NCBI GenBank assembly: GCA_949751835.1
Contig: CATKHK010000011.1
Coordinates: 496,327 to 560,326 of the forward strand
Source of the DNA: Blepharisma japonicum
Lineage: Eukaryota > Ciliophora > Heterotrichea > Heterotrichida > Blepharismidae
DNA: 64,000 nucleotides
Reading direction: 5' to 3'
Each line of letters begins with the position of its first letter. Position 1 is the first letter of the stretch. Positions 1-11,850 of this stretch are shown here, piece by piece. Below the pieces are notes generated by a model. It made no database searches, had not been told where the DNA came from, and saw only the letters and a program-made list of their open reading frames with translations. The position numbers were made by a program, and so were the translations under genes.

Positions 1-106
1 AAATTTTTTTATGAAATTAATTAGCAGCATTTTAATATTAAATTTTACTAAAAATTACAACCCCATTAAATCTTCATATTTTAGTCGAACTAATTCATAA
101 TAAACA

Positions 107-712
107 ATGGCAGGAAAACTCCTCTTCGTCAGTTTTCTTCTGATTTCAGCATTTGCTTCAGAAAATGCCCCTAATCCAGTTGATGATTTCATGGATGGGT
201 TCTCAATTGGCGTTAACCAACCTATGTCATGCTCTGACAATTGGAAAATGTGTGGGGTATATGCTGGCCAACTTATGGGCATGCCGACATCAGATTTAAT
301 CTCTTTATTTACTCAAAGAATTCCTCTATCTGGAGCCTTAGAAATAGTTGAAGGCTTCCAAGCAAGTTTTTCAAGCATTTGGGGATGCATTAGCACCGTC
401 ATTGACGTCGGGACAGTTGCTTATGATATCTACCACTTTACTACCCCAAGCTTCCAAAATGAAAGCATCCTTAAGAAGGTCTCCGATGTCCTTAATTTCT
501 CATGCAGCGTCCAAAAAACAGCTTTTGACTTTGTCTTTATTATGAACACTTGTGGAGCTAGGGCTAATTTAAGCCTTGAATTTGTGGCCCAAAACTATAA
601 AGCCCACCATGATGAAGTAGCTAGCTTGATGGTTGATGTTAACAATTGTGAAAACAATTATCGTCAATGCGGCAAGTCGGCAGGAGATTTAATTCAGCTT
701 TTACTTCAATAA
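107..712 (+). CDS. Secreted Cys-containing protein, unknown function
   Basis: This is a 201-codon frame starting at the ATG after an AT-rich leader and ending in TAA. Residues 1-17 form a clear signal peptide (basic MAGK, hydrophobic core, cut near AFAS/E), so the product should enter the secretory pathway. The mature part has about eight cysteines spread along its length (for example MSCSDNWKMCG, WGC, FSCS, NTCG, NNCENNYRQCG), which fits a disulfide-bonded lumenal or extracellular protein, and a few N-x-S/T sites. No second membrane segment is evident. I recognise no family. Its 3' end faces REV3 on the other strand about 120 nt away, so the two genes converge. Confidence 0.7.
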   Translation: MAGKLLFVSFLLISAFASENAPNPVDDFMDGFSIGVNQPMSCSDNWKMCGVYAGQLMGMPTSDLISLFTQRIPLSGALEIVEGFQASFSSIWGCISTVIDVGTVAYDIYHFTTPSFQNESILKKVSDVLNFSCSVQKTAFDFVFIMNTCGARANLSLEFVAQNYKAHHDEVASLMVDVNNCENNYRQCGKSAGDLIQLLLQ

Positions 713-834
713 GATTAATTCTTTCATTATTTTATTCATAAATAAGATCCATAATATTAAGCTGTAAATTAAAAAAAAGGAAAATAAGACCATTGAATTA
801 AAGTTTATTTAGAAATTTAATATGCTAAAAAAAA

Positions 835-3800
835 TTATTTCAATTTTTTATGCATTTTTAGCAATTTTCCTTCGAATTCTCTTTTTATTTTATTTTTTTC
901 TAAATAAATAGGACAATCCAAAGAAATGCATTCAATATCTCTGACGCATCCAGTGCAAGCTCTACACATATCATCAAGATTTTTCAATTTTTTTTCCTCT
1001 TGTTTAAGCACAACTTGTATCCCTAAATTCAATTTTTGTGTATCATTCCCACATGATTCACAAAAATCAGTTTTCGAGATACATTTGCAAATAATACAAT
1101 GTGCAGGTTGATAATACCTATCTAATCTTGCTGATCCTGATTTAGCCATTGGCTTATTATTTAATAACTGTGTATTTCCTCTCTTTTTAGGGTATTTTTG
1201 GTATCATGTAAATACGTCAATTCCAGCAGTCTCAAGCAGTCTGTTTAGAATTGTATTAAGATTTCTTTCAATATAATAAGAATGGTTCAGCTGATAGTCA
1301 GGGTGAGCTAAAAAGTCTTCAGGACTAACAACCTGCTCTGATAAAGTATCGCCTGGTGTTCCTGAAATCACGACGTAGCCTATTCTTTCTCCTCATAAAG
1401 GTTTGGCCATTCTGTCTTGGTCTTCTTTTCGTTTTGATATAATATAAGCTGGAGGGGGATTTTTATAGGCATCTAGAGATACTTTTTCATGAAAAATAAA
1501 ATCAATTATTCTAGCTTTTCCTGTCAGAATTTGGTTCCATTCGTTACATAAGAAATCATAAAGCTTAGATACATCTTTTGAAAAAAGGACTGTTAAAGCA
1601 TTTTGTAATATAGTGGCAGATAGTGGGCAGTTATCTCTTCTGACAGTTTCTATACCTTTAGCTTCAAACACAGGCACTGAGTCTGGTTTTTCATATTTCC
1701 AGCCTGTATAATGCTTTTTTGCTAGTGTTATCATAGGACAATAAACTTTTTCTAACAAAATTTCTACAGGTTTAGGATTTGATTGATTAATAGCATTGGC
1801 TATTTCTTTTCCTACCTGAAAAGCTTGTTCAACCGTTCTTCCTCCTAGTTTTATCATCATAGAATCAGTATCCCCATATATAACTTTAGCATCTCATTTA
1901 GGGTTATTTTCAACTAAATATATAGCAGCTTCTAATGTTTTTCTTCCTAGTGCCACAATTGTATCAGCAATATCATTGCATGGCATCCTCCCTGACTGTC
2001 CTGCTCCTGTATACCCATATGTAGTATTACAAAGAAGCTTAATTCCTAGCTGTTGGGAAAATAAATGGACATATTCAATAGATTTTTTATCCACTTTTTT
2101 CATTGCATTTTTTATCATAATTCTGGTCTGTAATAGCTCATACATCATTCTAGGCAAAATTCCTCGTCTTCTGGTCCAATTTATGTACCCAACATTGTTT
2201 GGGGCTATTATTATATCGTCTTCACCACTATAAATACTTCCTTTCATAGTTGTGACCCCGAATTTTTTGTAAGGCTGGGCATTGAGCTTTCCAAGGCAAG
2301 TACAATAGCAGAGATTATAAGCAATCATAAGGGAGGGGTAAAGAGACTGAAAATCTAAGACAATGACAGGGTCAACCCAAAACTTTTTTTCAGGCTCAAC
2401 AACTAGGGGGATAATTTCAAGCTCTTTTTGTGCTTGGATTTGGGATTTCATTGCAGAAAGTAGTAAATAGTCAGAAGATTTGATGATTTTTTTCATTAAA
2501 GCTTCAACTCGGTATTGGGAACCTCTGGTAAATACACTTGGAAGGTCCATACAGTAGACTTGGGCTAGTAGCACATTTCTCTCTATAATTGTGTAATGGT
2601 CTATTAACTTTTCTGTATGAGCTAAAATATCTCAAATATAGTCATAAACAAGATACCTATTTTCAGCAAAAAACCTCGTTAAAGTTCCCCAGGAATAATA
2701 AGGCAATCTCACATTTAATACTAAATACACCAAATTGTGAAAATTATAAGAATAATAATTCTCCTCAGCCTTCACAATTCTTCAAGCTGTCAATATCATT
2801 CTTCCAGGTATTTTCTGTCCACCTATTTTTCCAGGCGCAAATGTCGAAAACTTAAAAAGTCTGCTTATCTGTGAAGACATGTCATATTTTATTGCTTTTG
2901 CCCTCTTCATTAAATATCCAATACTAGATCTCTCACTTTCAAAACCTATAATAAAATCAGGGTCAGATTTTTGGATTTTTAATGTAATTCATTCAATAAG
3001 CTGTTTTTCTGTATTTACATAAATCACATTAAATGAGTATTTACTTCTTATATAGCTTGAGGATTTGTGACCAAACTGGATAAGCCCTTCTTCAGCTCGA
3101 TTTAAGTCATCACGAACTTTATAGACTATGAATCTTATAGGATCAATTTTTGGGTCTGGAAGTAATGAGCCTCGAGTTTCACAAAAAATTTCTAAAAAAA
3201 AGGTAGTCACATATGATTGGTGCGTCTTTTGAGGAGGACTGGGGAGATGAGCATTTACAGGCTGCAGGTTAATAGTTTGTGAATGAGTTAATGAGCTTTC
3301 GCTTTGCGAAAGCTGAAAAATATCATCATATTTAGGAGGGTTAGGTTTATAAAGATAGCTATTTTGAAAAGGATCAGCTTTTATTTGATTTTTCACAAGC
3401 TTATGTGCGAAATCTGGCAGATTTTCGTAATTTTCATTTGATAAGATTTCTGAATTTGTGATTCCTTGAATTATTATTTTATTTTTTGTGCCCAAAAATA
3501 AAGGCTGATTTACTATTCTTACGCTATGCTCAGATGATTCCAAAACATCTTCATATTTTGGAGGCTGCGGCGAATATTCATAAGCAAATCCAATTGAAAA
3601 ATTCAAGTTTTCATTATAATTTTGTGAGAAAAAAAATTTCCTTACTCTTGCGCTTGTCATTCTTTCAGTAAAATCTTTTAGTCTTTTTTCATGGTACGTT
3701 TGTGCTGGAGAAATATAATCCAGCTTCATCATTTCAGCATTTGTTTTACTTTCCATTAAATTTGGCTTTGGTGTATCAATAATATCATCTAAAAGTTTAT

Positions 3801-4734
3801 AGTCGTCTTCATCCACCATATTTACTGTTGCATAATTTGTAGGAGGATTAGCACTTAAAATATCTAAATTATCCTTTGGCAACGATTTTAAATATAGCAA
3901 TTGATGCTTATGCTCAGGAGATTGGATAAAATCATATGTAAAATTGTAATTTTCAGGGAGTTTTGATATACATTCATTCATGCTTTCATTATTTTTCATT
4001 CTTCTTTCACACTCTTTCTATATATTTTTTACAAATCAGATACCTAATATAGAAGGCATAGAAATTTGTCCAAAATTATGAGAAGGGACAATTTCAGATC
4101 TTTCTAAGTCATAATGCATACAGTCAGCCTCAATTTCACAATATGTGGATTTATTGATATTGTGAGTAGGGACTGATGGAAGGATGCAAGGCTGCCTATA
4201 TGCAGCATTTTTTGATTTTATTCATTCCATTCCTGCAAAATTGTAATCAGTGTAGAGCTGCTGAAAAACGTCAATGTGAGCTTCATAAGGCTGAAGCCTG
4301 CTACCACAAATCCCATCACAGCACAGCTCAGCAACTTTTTTTACGTTTTCAGTTGAGTAAACTGAAATTTTGATAAATCTGACCTTTTCTGTATGAAATC
4401 CATAAAATGGAATTTTATAAACGATCTGCATATCATGGATAATAGGAATTGCTTGTTTTTTACCTGAATTTATTTCTTTTTCTAATATTTCAGTCATTTC
4501 TTCAAAATTTGGCTCAAAATCCTTAGGTAATTGTACATAAAAGAAAGGATAATACTAAATATTTTTTACTCCATGGACATGTAATGCTGCCCTCATTCCA
4601 TCTCGCATTCTTCCATAAAACGTAATTATAGGTGCTTGTACAGCTTTTCTATTTATATATCTGCAGCTGTCTTCATCATAATTCTCTATAGGATTGCTTG
4701 TATAGAAATGCTGAGTTATTAAAATTAGTTCCAT
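835..4734 (-). CDS. REV3: DNA polymerase zeta catalytic subunit (REV3), B-family
   Basis: With UGA read as Trp and two 15-nt introns removed, this gives a continuous 1,289-aa protein. The N-terminus has the B-family HVHG-YYPFFYV block and YNFAGMEW. The middle has the Pol zeta-like SILGIWFKECERRM segment, and the exonuclease-like domain follows. The polymerase core carries DFQSLYPS (motif A), LLCNTTYGYTGAGQSGRMPC (motif B) and YGDTDSM (motif C). The C-terminus ends with two Cys clusters (CIICKCISKTDFCESC and CRACTGCVRDIECISLDC), as in REV3, which bind zinc and an iron-sulfur cluster. The role is translesion DNA synthesis in the nucleus. The ATG at 4734 lies only 4 nt after the stop of the upstream NEK gene. 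Animal REV3 is far longer through an insert that is absent here. Confidence 0.93.
4018..4032 (-). other. 15-nt spliceosomal intron in REV3
   Basis: GTAAAAAATATATAG on the minus strand. Removing it joins SILGIWF to KECERRM, a block expected in Pol zeta. Retention introduces TAA and TAG stops. Confidence 0.9.
4555..4569 (-). other. 15-nt spliceosomal intron in REV3
   Basis: GTAAAAAATATTTAG on the minus strand. Removing it joins HVHG to YYPFFYVQLP, the conserved N-terminal polymerase motif. Retention gives a TAG stop. Confidence 0.93.
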
Positions 4735-4738
4735 TTTA

Positions 4739-7015
4739 TTATTGAATTTTATCAATATTTTCTTCCAAAAATATCAAAGTTTCTACCAATTTATAGCCTA
4801 TATCATGAGATTTTCCTCGTTGTAACGCAGCAGCTTCAAATGGGTCTTCATCGCTCCATAGGTTTTCTTGGGCTCTTTTTTCTATTGTTTTTTGTGTTTG
4901 GTAAGTTTTCATTAAAGATTCCATGCCAAGCTCTTCTTCTAAATATCCTCTTAAAAGTTCTAAAGTTTCAGCAGGTGTCAATTTATTATCATAAAATTTT
5001 GGAAAGCTTTCTATAGTAACTGAAACTACATTATTTTCAGCAGGAATTTCTATTTTTTCTATAGGTGGGACAGCTTGGTTTTCAAGATCATCTATTCTAT
5101 CTACCACATCTTCATCTTTTTCTTCTTCAATTACTTCAATTGAAGGCATTATTTCATCTTCTATATCATCAGGAATATTTCCATCAGCAATATCTTGCAG
5201 CTCATGTAGCATTCTGTCTTGGTCTTGTTCTTCTGTATAGAGCTGTCGTGAGCTGCCGTTTCCTATTCATTCTACAACTACGTCATCTTTTTTCTTTTTT
5301 TTCTTTTTCATTTCTTTTTTCCGTCGTTCCATATCTTTTCTCATTTCATTTCTTTCTTCTGAATGTTTTTTGTGTTTTTCTTCTTTAACTTTTAATGCGG
5401 CTTGCTTTTTGGCTTCTTCTTCGTCTCTTTTGTCTTGTTCTTCTTTCATTTTAATTTTCATTTCGTCAATTTTCTTTTTTAAATTATTTTGCTTTTTGTC
5501 TTCGGGCTTCTCCCATTGAATTAGTCCTACTGGATCGTTTCTTTGCTTTTGGACTGGCTTAAACTCGTCTTCTAGGTGCTTGTTAAGAGGGGATTGAGCT
5601 TTAGGGACTGGAGGCTTGTAAGGAGGAATGTCGGCAAGAATTTGGGGTTTCCAAGGAGGGATATCAGGAAGGGCATTTTTTTTATTTTCTGGGGGTTTGT
5701 CTTTAGGCTTTCATGCAGGGATTTCAGAGATTTTTGCTTCAGGCTTTTTTTCATTCCTAGCAGGAATTTCGAATGGTTTTGGCTGGATATCAAGATTTCG
5801 CTGAGGAATTTCAAAGGGCTTTGGATCTGGATTTCTTGCAGGAATTTCGTAAGGTTTTGGGTCTGGATTTCTTGCAGGAATTTCGTAAGGTTTTGGATCA
5901 GGATTTCTTTGAGGAATTTCATAGGCTTTGGGCTCATAGCGTTTAGGATCAGGGTTTCTTTGTGGAATTTCATAGAGTTTTGGCTTTTCTTCTTGAATTT
6001 TTTGTGGAATCTCATATTTGTAATCGTTTTTCGGAATATCTCTTGCATATGGTAAATCTCTGTTTCTTTCCAAAATTTCCTTTTTTATTTCTTTTGGCTT
6101 TTCCTTTGGAATTTCTCTTGCTTTTTTTAACGCTTCTTCATTTTTCTGCACAAAAACGTTTTGATTATGCAAAATCGTATGAGAAAACTCTTTTTTCCTT
6201 ATAGTTTCACTTAAAAAATTCTGAACTCTATTCCTGACAAAAGGCATTTTTAAAATCTGCGCTATATTTGGCCTTTTATTAGGATCTAAAGATAGCATTT
6301 GTCCAATTAAATTTTTCAAATCTTTAGAAAAGTTATTAGAAAGCGGTGTATAAACTCCTCTAACAATATTGCACGATAACTGATGTATCGAATTTCCATC
6401 AAATGGCGGCCTAAGTGCACATAATTCATATAGCAAAACTCCAATAGACCATACATCGCTTTTAAAGCTATATGGTCTATTTTCAATAATTTCTGGAGAC
6501 AAATAATAAGGAGTCCCTACTTGTGTTCTGGCTTTATCAATGGTATGACTCAAAACTTTTGCGATCCCAAAATCGCCAAGCTTGATCATATTTCTTTCTT
6601 TCATCAAAAAAATATTCTGTCCTTTAATATCTCTATGCAAGATCTTTCTATCGTGGACATGCTTCATTGCAAGACATATTTGTACAAATCAATCTAAAAT
6701 TTGATTTTCATTAAATGGTCTGCCTCTCTGTTCTTTTATTTTTGAAGCCAAATCCCCTCCATCTGCATGATCCATGACGATATTTAATTTCCCATTTGTG
6801 GTTGTGTAGACATCCCTGAATCTAATAATATTGGGATGGTCAAATGCAGACATTACTTTAGCTTCATGATAAGCTTCTTTTTTTTCTTGGCTTGACATAC
6901 GAGAAATATCGATTTGTTTGATTACACATGTGGATTTGTCTGAGTTATTTTCGCAGAGATAGCACTTCCCGAAGGCTCCTTCTCCGAGAAGTTTGATAAT
7001 TTTGAATCCTTCCAT
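4739..7015 (-). CDS. NEK-family Ser/Thr kinase with EIP-repeat and coiled-coil tail
   Basis: This is a single 758-aa frame containing three in-frame TGA (Trp) codons. The kinase domain occupies about residues 4-260: glycine loop GEGAFGKCYL, catalytic lysine in CVIKQID, HRDIKGQN, GDFGIAK and GTPYYLSPE, the NEK signature. A tail follows with tandem (Y/F)EIP(A/Q)RNPDPKP repeats, a highly charged Lys/Glu coiled coil with a run of eight lysines, and an acidic C-terminus. NEKs act at basal bodies, cilia and the cell cycle. I chose the start MEGFKII because an in-frame non-ATG extension to 7051 would overlap the neighbouring gene's stop at 7041. The upstream gene ends 25 nt away and REV3 begins 4 nt downstream. 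Confidence 0.92.
5755..5990 (-). repeat. 36-nt tandem repeat coding for EIP motifs in the NEK tail
   Basis: Several direct copies with a 12-codon period encode variants of YEIPARNPDPKP. The clearest consecutive copies lie at about 5815-5925, and degenerate copies flank them. The period is a multiple of three, so copy-number change would preserve the frame. Confidence 0.8.
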
Positions 7016-7040
7016 CTTAAGTTTATGAAACAGATTATTA

Positions 7041-8699
7041 TTAAATTTCAACAGTGATATCTTCTAATGATATACAGCTTTCTTCAATTTTGTAAGGATG
7101 TCCTATTTCATCATTATCATTTTCACTTTCAGGTATATTAGGAATAATATAAACCGGAATCCCTAAGGTTAAGCTTGAGATTTCCCCAGGATGTTCTATT
7201 ATTGCTACTTCAGATACTATTTGTAAAAATCTTTCTTTTTCATAAGGCTACATAACAATTACCAATATCATGCCTTCTGAGTAGGCTTGCAACGCATTTC
7301 TATCAAACATTCCTTGCAAAATATCATCAAGATTTACCAAAGGACCATTTTCACCTAAGCTTAAAGTCTCAATTTCATCAAAAAATGGGTCAATTTTTCT
7401 GAATCTAAAATAAAGTAGCAGAACTAAATAGCATTGATAAATAATGCTGAGATGTGTACTTACTGCAATCCAAGGCAAATATTCAAGGTAAAAGACTGTA
7501 ATTACTCCACATGTGCTTAGGGCAAGTAGGAAAATTACTAGAGTGATTCGTAAAAAACGAAACATTCGAAGTTGAGACCAAAACGGCGTGTTTATTGGGT
7601 CAAATCCAGCCTCTGAAATTAACAGAATTTGTTTGGATAGTTTTCGGGTGTTCTTTGTGATATCTCAAATACAAATAAATAAAATTAATACATAGCTACC
7701 AGCTAATGAAAACAGTCCATCATCTCCAAGCTTGATGTAAAGCCACATACAGCAGTGTAAAGATCCTACTGCAAATAAAGATTTTAGGAGCGTTCAGATT
7801 TGGAAAGACGGTTTTGTAATTCCTGAGCCTGCACATATCATCACTACAATCCAAAAAAACATGCATTCAGATGTTGCAAAAAGAATTAGACTCCATTCTT
7901 TCATTTGCTCGTCAGATTTCCCTGAATCTGAATAATCTTCTCAATATGTCTTAAACAGTCATGAAAATGCTGCTCATACCATAGAGTTCAAAATTAAGCC
8001 AATTTGTATAAATGAAAGCTTTAGCTTTCTCACTAAAACTCATGATAATATTCATAGCCCAATTAATGCCAATCAGCCAATTTGAGCCCCGTTCATCACA
8101 TATTTCATTTCTAAGAATCCAACCCCAAGGTTTTCTCCTCCAGGATTCATAAATATATAATCAATTCCAAGTTCAACGTTATCTTCCACACAGCTTGCAG
8201 CTACAAAGTAGTAGAGCTGCGAGCTTGTGATTTTAGCTGTTATATCAGTGTGTTTCTTAATTTTTATATCCCTATCACTCATGCTATTTCTGCGTGAAAA
8301 TTCTTTTAGGTAGTATTCTCACTGATTTTCTGTTAGATCCCATCAGCGGACATTTATACTGTTCAAATAAGCAATAAATTCAGGATTCGTTTTATATTCA
8401 GATCCATAAAAGGGATAGGTGAAATTATATTCGCAATTCGTAAAATTCCCTGCGTTTGTGTTATTAATACAAAAATCAGATTTAAAAGCATGAACAATGG
8501 TGTTTACTTCTCCAGGCTCACATAAATAAATTCCTATTGATCCAGTGCTGTTTGATGTTATTGTAAGATTCATTGCAATTCAGCCTCCTTCTTCAAATAC
8601 AAATCAATTTCATGATTTTGCTGCAGGTTTGCTAAAGCTTAGGTCTGTATCACTAATAATTCCATAAGAGAAGGGAAATAAAATAAGAAGTATTATCAT
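7041..8699 (-). CDS. Seven-transmembrane GOST-like receptor/trafficking protein
   Basis: With UGA = Trp and one 15-nt intron removed, this is a 547-aa protein. A signal peptide (MIILLILFPFSYG) leads a lumenal domain of about 190 residues with many N-glycosylation sites and a few cysteines. Seven hydrophobic helices then follow, starting at WLALIGLWILSW and ending at HLSIIYQCYLVLLLYF. The C-terminus is a short acidic cytosolic tail. The order of signal peptide, beta-rich lumenal domain and 7TM matches the GOST/GPR107-TMEM87-Wntless class, which works in Golgi and membrane trafficking. The assignment rests on topology and on the segment ending NPGGENLGVGF just before TM1, not on a diagnostic motif. 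About a dozen tryptophans are encoded by TGA, an unusually high density. Confidence 0.65.
7248..7262 (-). other. 15-nt spliceosomal intron in the 7TM gene
   Basis: GTAATTGTTATGTAG on the minus strand. Retention stops translation at TAG; removal adds a 67-codon acidic tail ending in TAA and keeps the total length a multiple of three. Confidence 0.85.
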
Positions 8700-9189
8700 A
8701 TTTATAATAAAAAGACTTTAGATAAGTTCATTATATACAATATGATTTTACTGCAAAAAGAAATATGTCAGAGCTCTACTCTTAATGGAGAAGGTGAAAA
8801 ATTAAAATATAATTTTTCAACTATTGCAAAAATGAGACAAAATATTGGAAAATAAATGAAACTGACTAGCTATAAACTCTACCAAATAATGGAGCTATTA
8901 GAAAATTAAAATTAATATTAATTATATCTATTCTTCACAAATTAATTATTTTTGCTTATGTTATAACAAAAAGATTACATTTTAAATGAAACGTTTATTA
9001 AAACTGAAGACTAATTTGTTATTATATTTCTTGTCAAAATGAAATTCTAGCTTTATCTTTTACTTTAGCAAATCTCAATAACCCTCAAATTTCCCCAAAA
9101 TCATATCTTTCCCAAAATCCTCTTTAATTATGGAACATTTTAAAGGACTTTTATTAAAAGTTGAATTATTCTGATAATCATAAATTAAA
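8700..9189. other. AT-rich divergent intergenic region
   Basis: About 490 nt lie between the divergent 7TM and 14-3-3 genes. I see no open frame, RNA gene or repeat. It presumably holds both promoters. Confidence 0.6.
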
Positions 9190-9879
9190 ATGTCCAGAGA
9201 AGAGCTCATTTACAATGCTAAGCTGGCTGAGCACGCTGAACGATACTCAGATATGGTCAGCTACGTCCGACAACTAATTGATGAAGCTGCAGGCGATCTT
9301 AACAGCGAAGAAAGAACTCTTCTGAGTGTAGCCTACAAACAAGCTGTTGCTGAGCGCAGAAACGCCTCAAGAATCCTCAGTTCTTACCAAGAAAAACAAC
9401 GCTCAAGAGGCTCTGACCATCTGGACATCATTTCTGAGTACTTACAAAGGATCAATAAAGAGCTTCACGATCTTTGCCTTGAAGTTGTCCATCTCGTGGA
9501 CGAAAAATTGCTGAAAAAAGGCGAACCAGATGAGATTGAAGTATTTTACTTAAAAATGAAAGGCGATTATTACAGGTATTTGGCTGAGTCTGGAGATACT
9601 GAAGTTATCCAGCCTAGTCTTGACGCCTATTTGCGGGCATCAGAAGCAGCTGCTCATTTGCCAGCTAATAATCCAGTCAGATTGGGGCTTGCTCTTAATT
9701 TTTCAGTGTTTTATTATGAAGGGATGAAAGAGCAAGAAAAAGCATGCGAATTGGCCAGGAAAACTTTTGATGAAGCTTTGCCGACATTGGAAGAGCTAGA
9801 TGAGAGAGCTTATAAAGAAGCCACTTCAATTCTAGGGCTAATCAAGGATAATCTTACAATTTGGACCAGTGAGGATTAA
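9190..9879 (+). CDS. 14-3-3 protein
   Basis: The 229-aa protein matches the 14-3-3 family over its full length: NAKLAEHAERYSDMV near the N-terminus, the signature RNASRILSSYQ (family RRASWRIISSIEQ-like), FYLKMKGDYYRYLAE, and LGLALNFSVFYYE before a short C-terminal tail. 14-3-3 dimers bind phosphoserine/phosphothreonine motifs on many cytosolic partners and adjust signalling and localisation. The phosphopeptide-binding Lys/Arg/Tyr positions appear retained (VAYKQ, MKGDYYRYL). It has no intron and no TGA codon. Codon choice is visibly more GC-rich than its neighbours, as expected for a highly expressed gene. KAP3 starts 76 nt downstream on the same strand. Confidence 0.96.
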   Translation: MSREELIYNAKLAEHAERYSDMVSYVRQLIDEAAGDLNSEERTLLSVAYKQAVAERRNASRILSSYQEKQRSRGSDHLDIISEYLQRINKELHDLCLEVVHLVDEKLLKKGEPDEIEVFYLKMKGDYYRYLAESGDTEVIQPSLDAYLRASEAAAHLPANNPVRLGLALNFSVFYYEGMKEQEKACELARKTFDEALPTLEELDERAYKEATSILGLIKDNLTIWTSED

Positions 9880-9955
9880 TAAGTTATTAAGTTCTTAGAA
9901 ATTAATTTTGAATTTTGGCTTAAAATATGCTTTGGGGTCGATTTGAATTTAATAA

Positions 9956-11812
9956 ATGTCTGGCTTAACCCGAACAGCGAAAAAGCAGTATGAAAGCACA
10001 GTTACAGCTAGCATCGAGCGGCTGGATCAATACATAGAAGATCTATACTCAGACAACCCAGACGACAAAATCCAAGCTTCTCGTCAGTTGCTATATCTTT
10101 TCAATGAAGCGGAAAATATTGAAATTATTGTGTCTCATGAGTCATTACCTGGGATTTTAGGCCGTACACTTAGAGATGAGTACAAAACAAGCATGGAGCT
10201 AAGTCTTTATCTCTCTGGAGTTTTCTATATAATTTCAAACTATTCACAACTCCATCAAATAGTGTTACAAGTAATTTTCAATTAGAACCAAATTGGAGAT
10301 ACATGCATGAAAATCATTGAATACCATATACAAAGGCACGAATTAAGGAGAAGCGAAATCCAGAATCTTAAAAAAGATGCAGAATACGAAAAAAAGCTGA
10401 AAAACATGGAAATTCTAGAAAAGAAACAAAATAAATTGCTATGGCGTAATTTTTAAGCAGTTTGTTTTAGCATTTTGTTGAATTTGTCCGAGGATATCCA
10501 GATTGAGAGAAAAATGAAGAAAAGAAAAATCGTAGGGCTGCTTGTAAAAATGCTTGAAAGAGATAATTTGACACTTCTTGAAGTAGTTTTTACATTTCTT
10601 AAAAAACTAAGTGTTTTTGCTGAAAATAAAAATGAGATGTATCAGGATGAAAATATAGTGCAAAAGCTCCAAAAATTTGTGCCAGCCCCTCATCATCAAG
10701 AAATTTGTTCATTAGTTCTCAGACTAATCCACAACCTTTCCTTTGACAAGTCAATTCGAGAACAATTCGACTCATTAGGCTTCATCCCCAGAATTGTAAC
10801 CTTATTGAAGCACGCTCCTTTTAGAGGTATCACCTTAAGAATCCTCTACCAGCTCTCACTAGACGAAAAATCCAAGTCAACATTTACATATACAGAGTGT
10901 ATCCCTATTGTATTCATGTTGATGATTCAATTCCCAGAAGCAAAAGTAGGCCGAGAACTCATGGGCCTAGCTATAAACTTATGCAGCAACTCTCGAAATG
11001 CTGAAGTTTTTGCTGACGGAAACCAGCTAGAAGCTCTAGTAAAGCGAGCTTTAGAATACCATGATGACCTTATTATGAAAATGATCCGTAACATTGCAAG
11101 AGCTGCCAAAACTCAGCATGTCCAAGAAGTATTAGAAAAATATGCCAAAAAATTCATCAGTATTATATGTGGTAACGAAGATATGGATTTTGTAGTAGAA
11201 GTATTAGGGACTATGGTCAATATGGATTTAGAAGAAGAATGGGCTAAATATTTAAGCTCTCCACAGCTGCTAGATTTTCTGCAAAAACATCTTGTGGTGG
11301 GATATGCAGAAGATGATGTAGTATTAGAGTCAATTATGCTGGTTGGGACTATTACTTCTTGTGAACAAATTGCAAAAATGATTGCAAACACTTTGATAAT
11401 ACAGCTTTTGCATACACTTTTGTCAGAAAAGCAAGAGGATGATGAAATGGTGATGCAGATTATGTATACGTTTTATAGACTTTTGCTGTTTAAAGCCACG
11501 AGGACTATAATTTTAAATAAAACACAAGCAGTTAACTTTTTATTAGAACTTTTACAAGACAAGAACCCTAGAATTAGAAAAATGGCTGACACAGTGCTGA
11601 GCTTAGTTCAAGAATATGACGAAGATTGGAGAGAAGAAATCAAGCTTAAAAGGTTCCAATTACATAACCAAGAATGGTTAAGTCTTATTGAAAATGTAGG
11701 AGATAGCGATTATGATGAAGACGAAATCAGTGATGAAGACTCAGATAGAATGCATTGGGCTGATTTATCTGATTTAGACGGCCATGAATGGGGAAATATA
11801 AGTGAAGATTAA
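9956..11812 (+). CDS. KAP3: Kinesin-2 associated protein KAP3 (KIFAP3)
   Basis: Removing two 15-nt introns gives 608 aa. The N-terminal segment IEVHPTE-like family region is represented by KIQASRQLLYLFNEAENIEII, and the block LCFSILLNLSEDIQIERKMK appears only after splicing; it matches the LLNLAEDVKVE-KM motif of KAP3. Armadillo-type helical repeats follow (LRLIHNLSFDKSIREQ, TLRILYQLSLDEKSKS, MGLAINLCSNSRNAE), and the tail is acidic (DEISDEDSDRMHWADL). KAP3 is the non-motor subunit of heterotrimeric kinesin-2, which drives anterograde intraflagellar transport. It sits between 14-3-3 and a CCDC57-like gene, all on the plus strand. Confidence 0.93.
10271..10285 (+). other. 15-nt spliceosomal intron in KAP3
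   Basis: GTAATTTTCAATTAG, phase 0. Its removal continues IVLQ with NQIGDTCMK. Retention gives a TAG stop. Confidence 0.93.
10446..10460 (+). other. 15-nt spliceosomal intron in KAP3
   Basis: GTAATTTTTAAGCAG, phase 1. Its removal restores the conserved LLNLSED block of KAP3. Retention gives a TAA stop. Confidence 0.93.
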
Positions 11813-11850
11813 GTTTAATTATTTGCCCGTTAAATATGAAAAATTTTTAA

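Noticed and set aside
1393-2574. Reading REV3, calpains, FMO, PDE, CHIP and RBR as strings of broken or partial genes
   Set aside because: All breaks are TGA codons at Trp positions or 15-nt introns. After correction the proteins are full length.
4735-4755. Upstream extension of REV3 (IKFNNK before MELILI)
   Set aside because: It starts with a non-ATG codon and overlaps the NEK stop; the ATG at 4734 is the first usable start.
5572-6055. Overlapping hydrophobic and Phe/Arg-rich frames opposite the NEK tail
   Set aside because: They are shadows of the repeat-bearing NEK coding strand.
7016-7051. N-terminal extension of the first NEK
   Set aside because: It begins at a non-ATG codon and overlaps the 7TM gene's stop at 7041; MEGFKII fits the kinase N-terminus.
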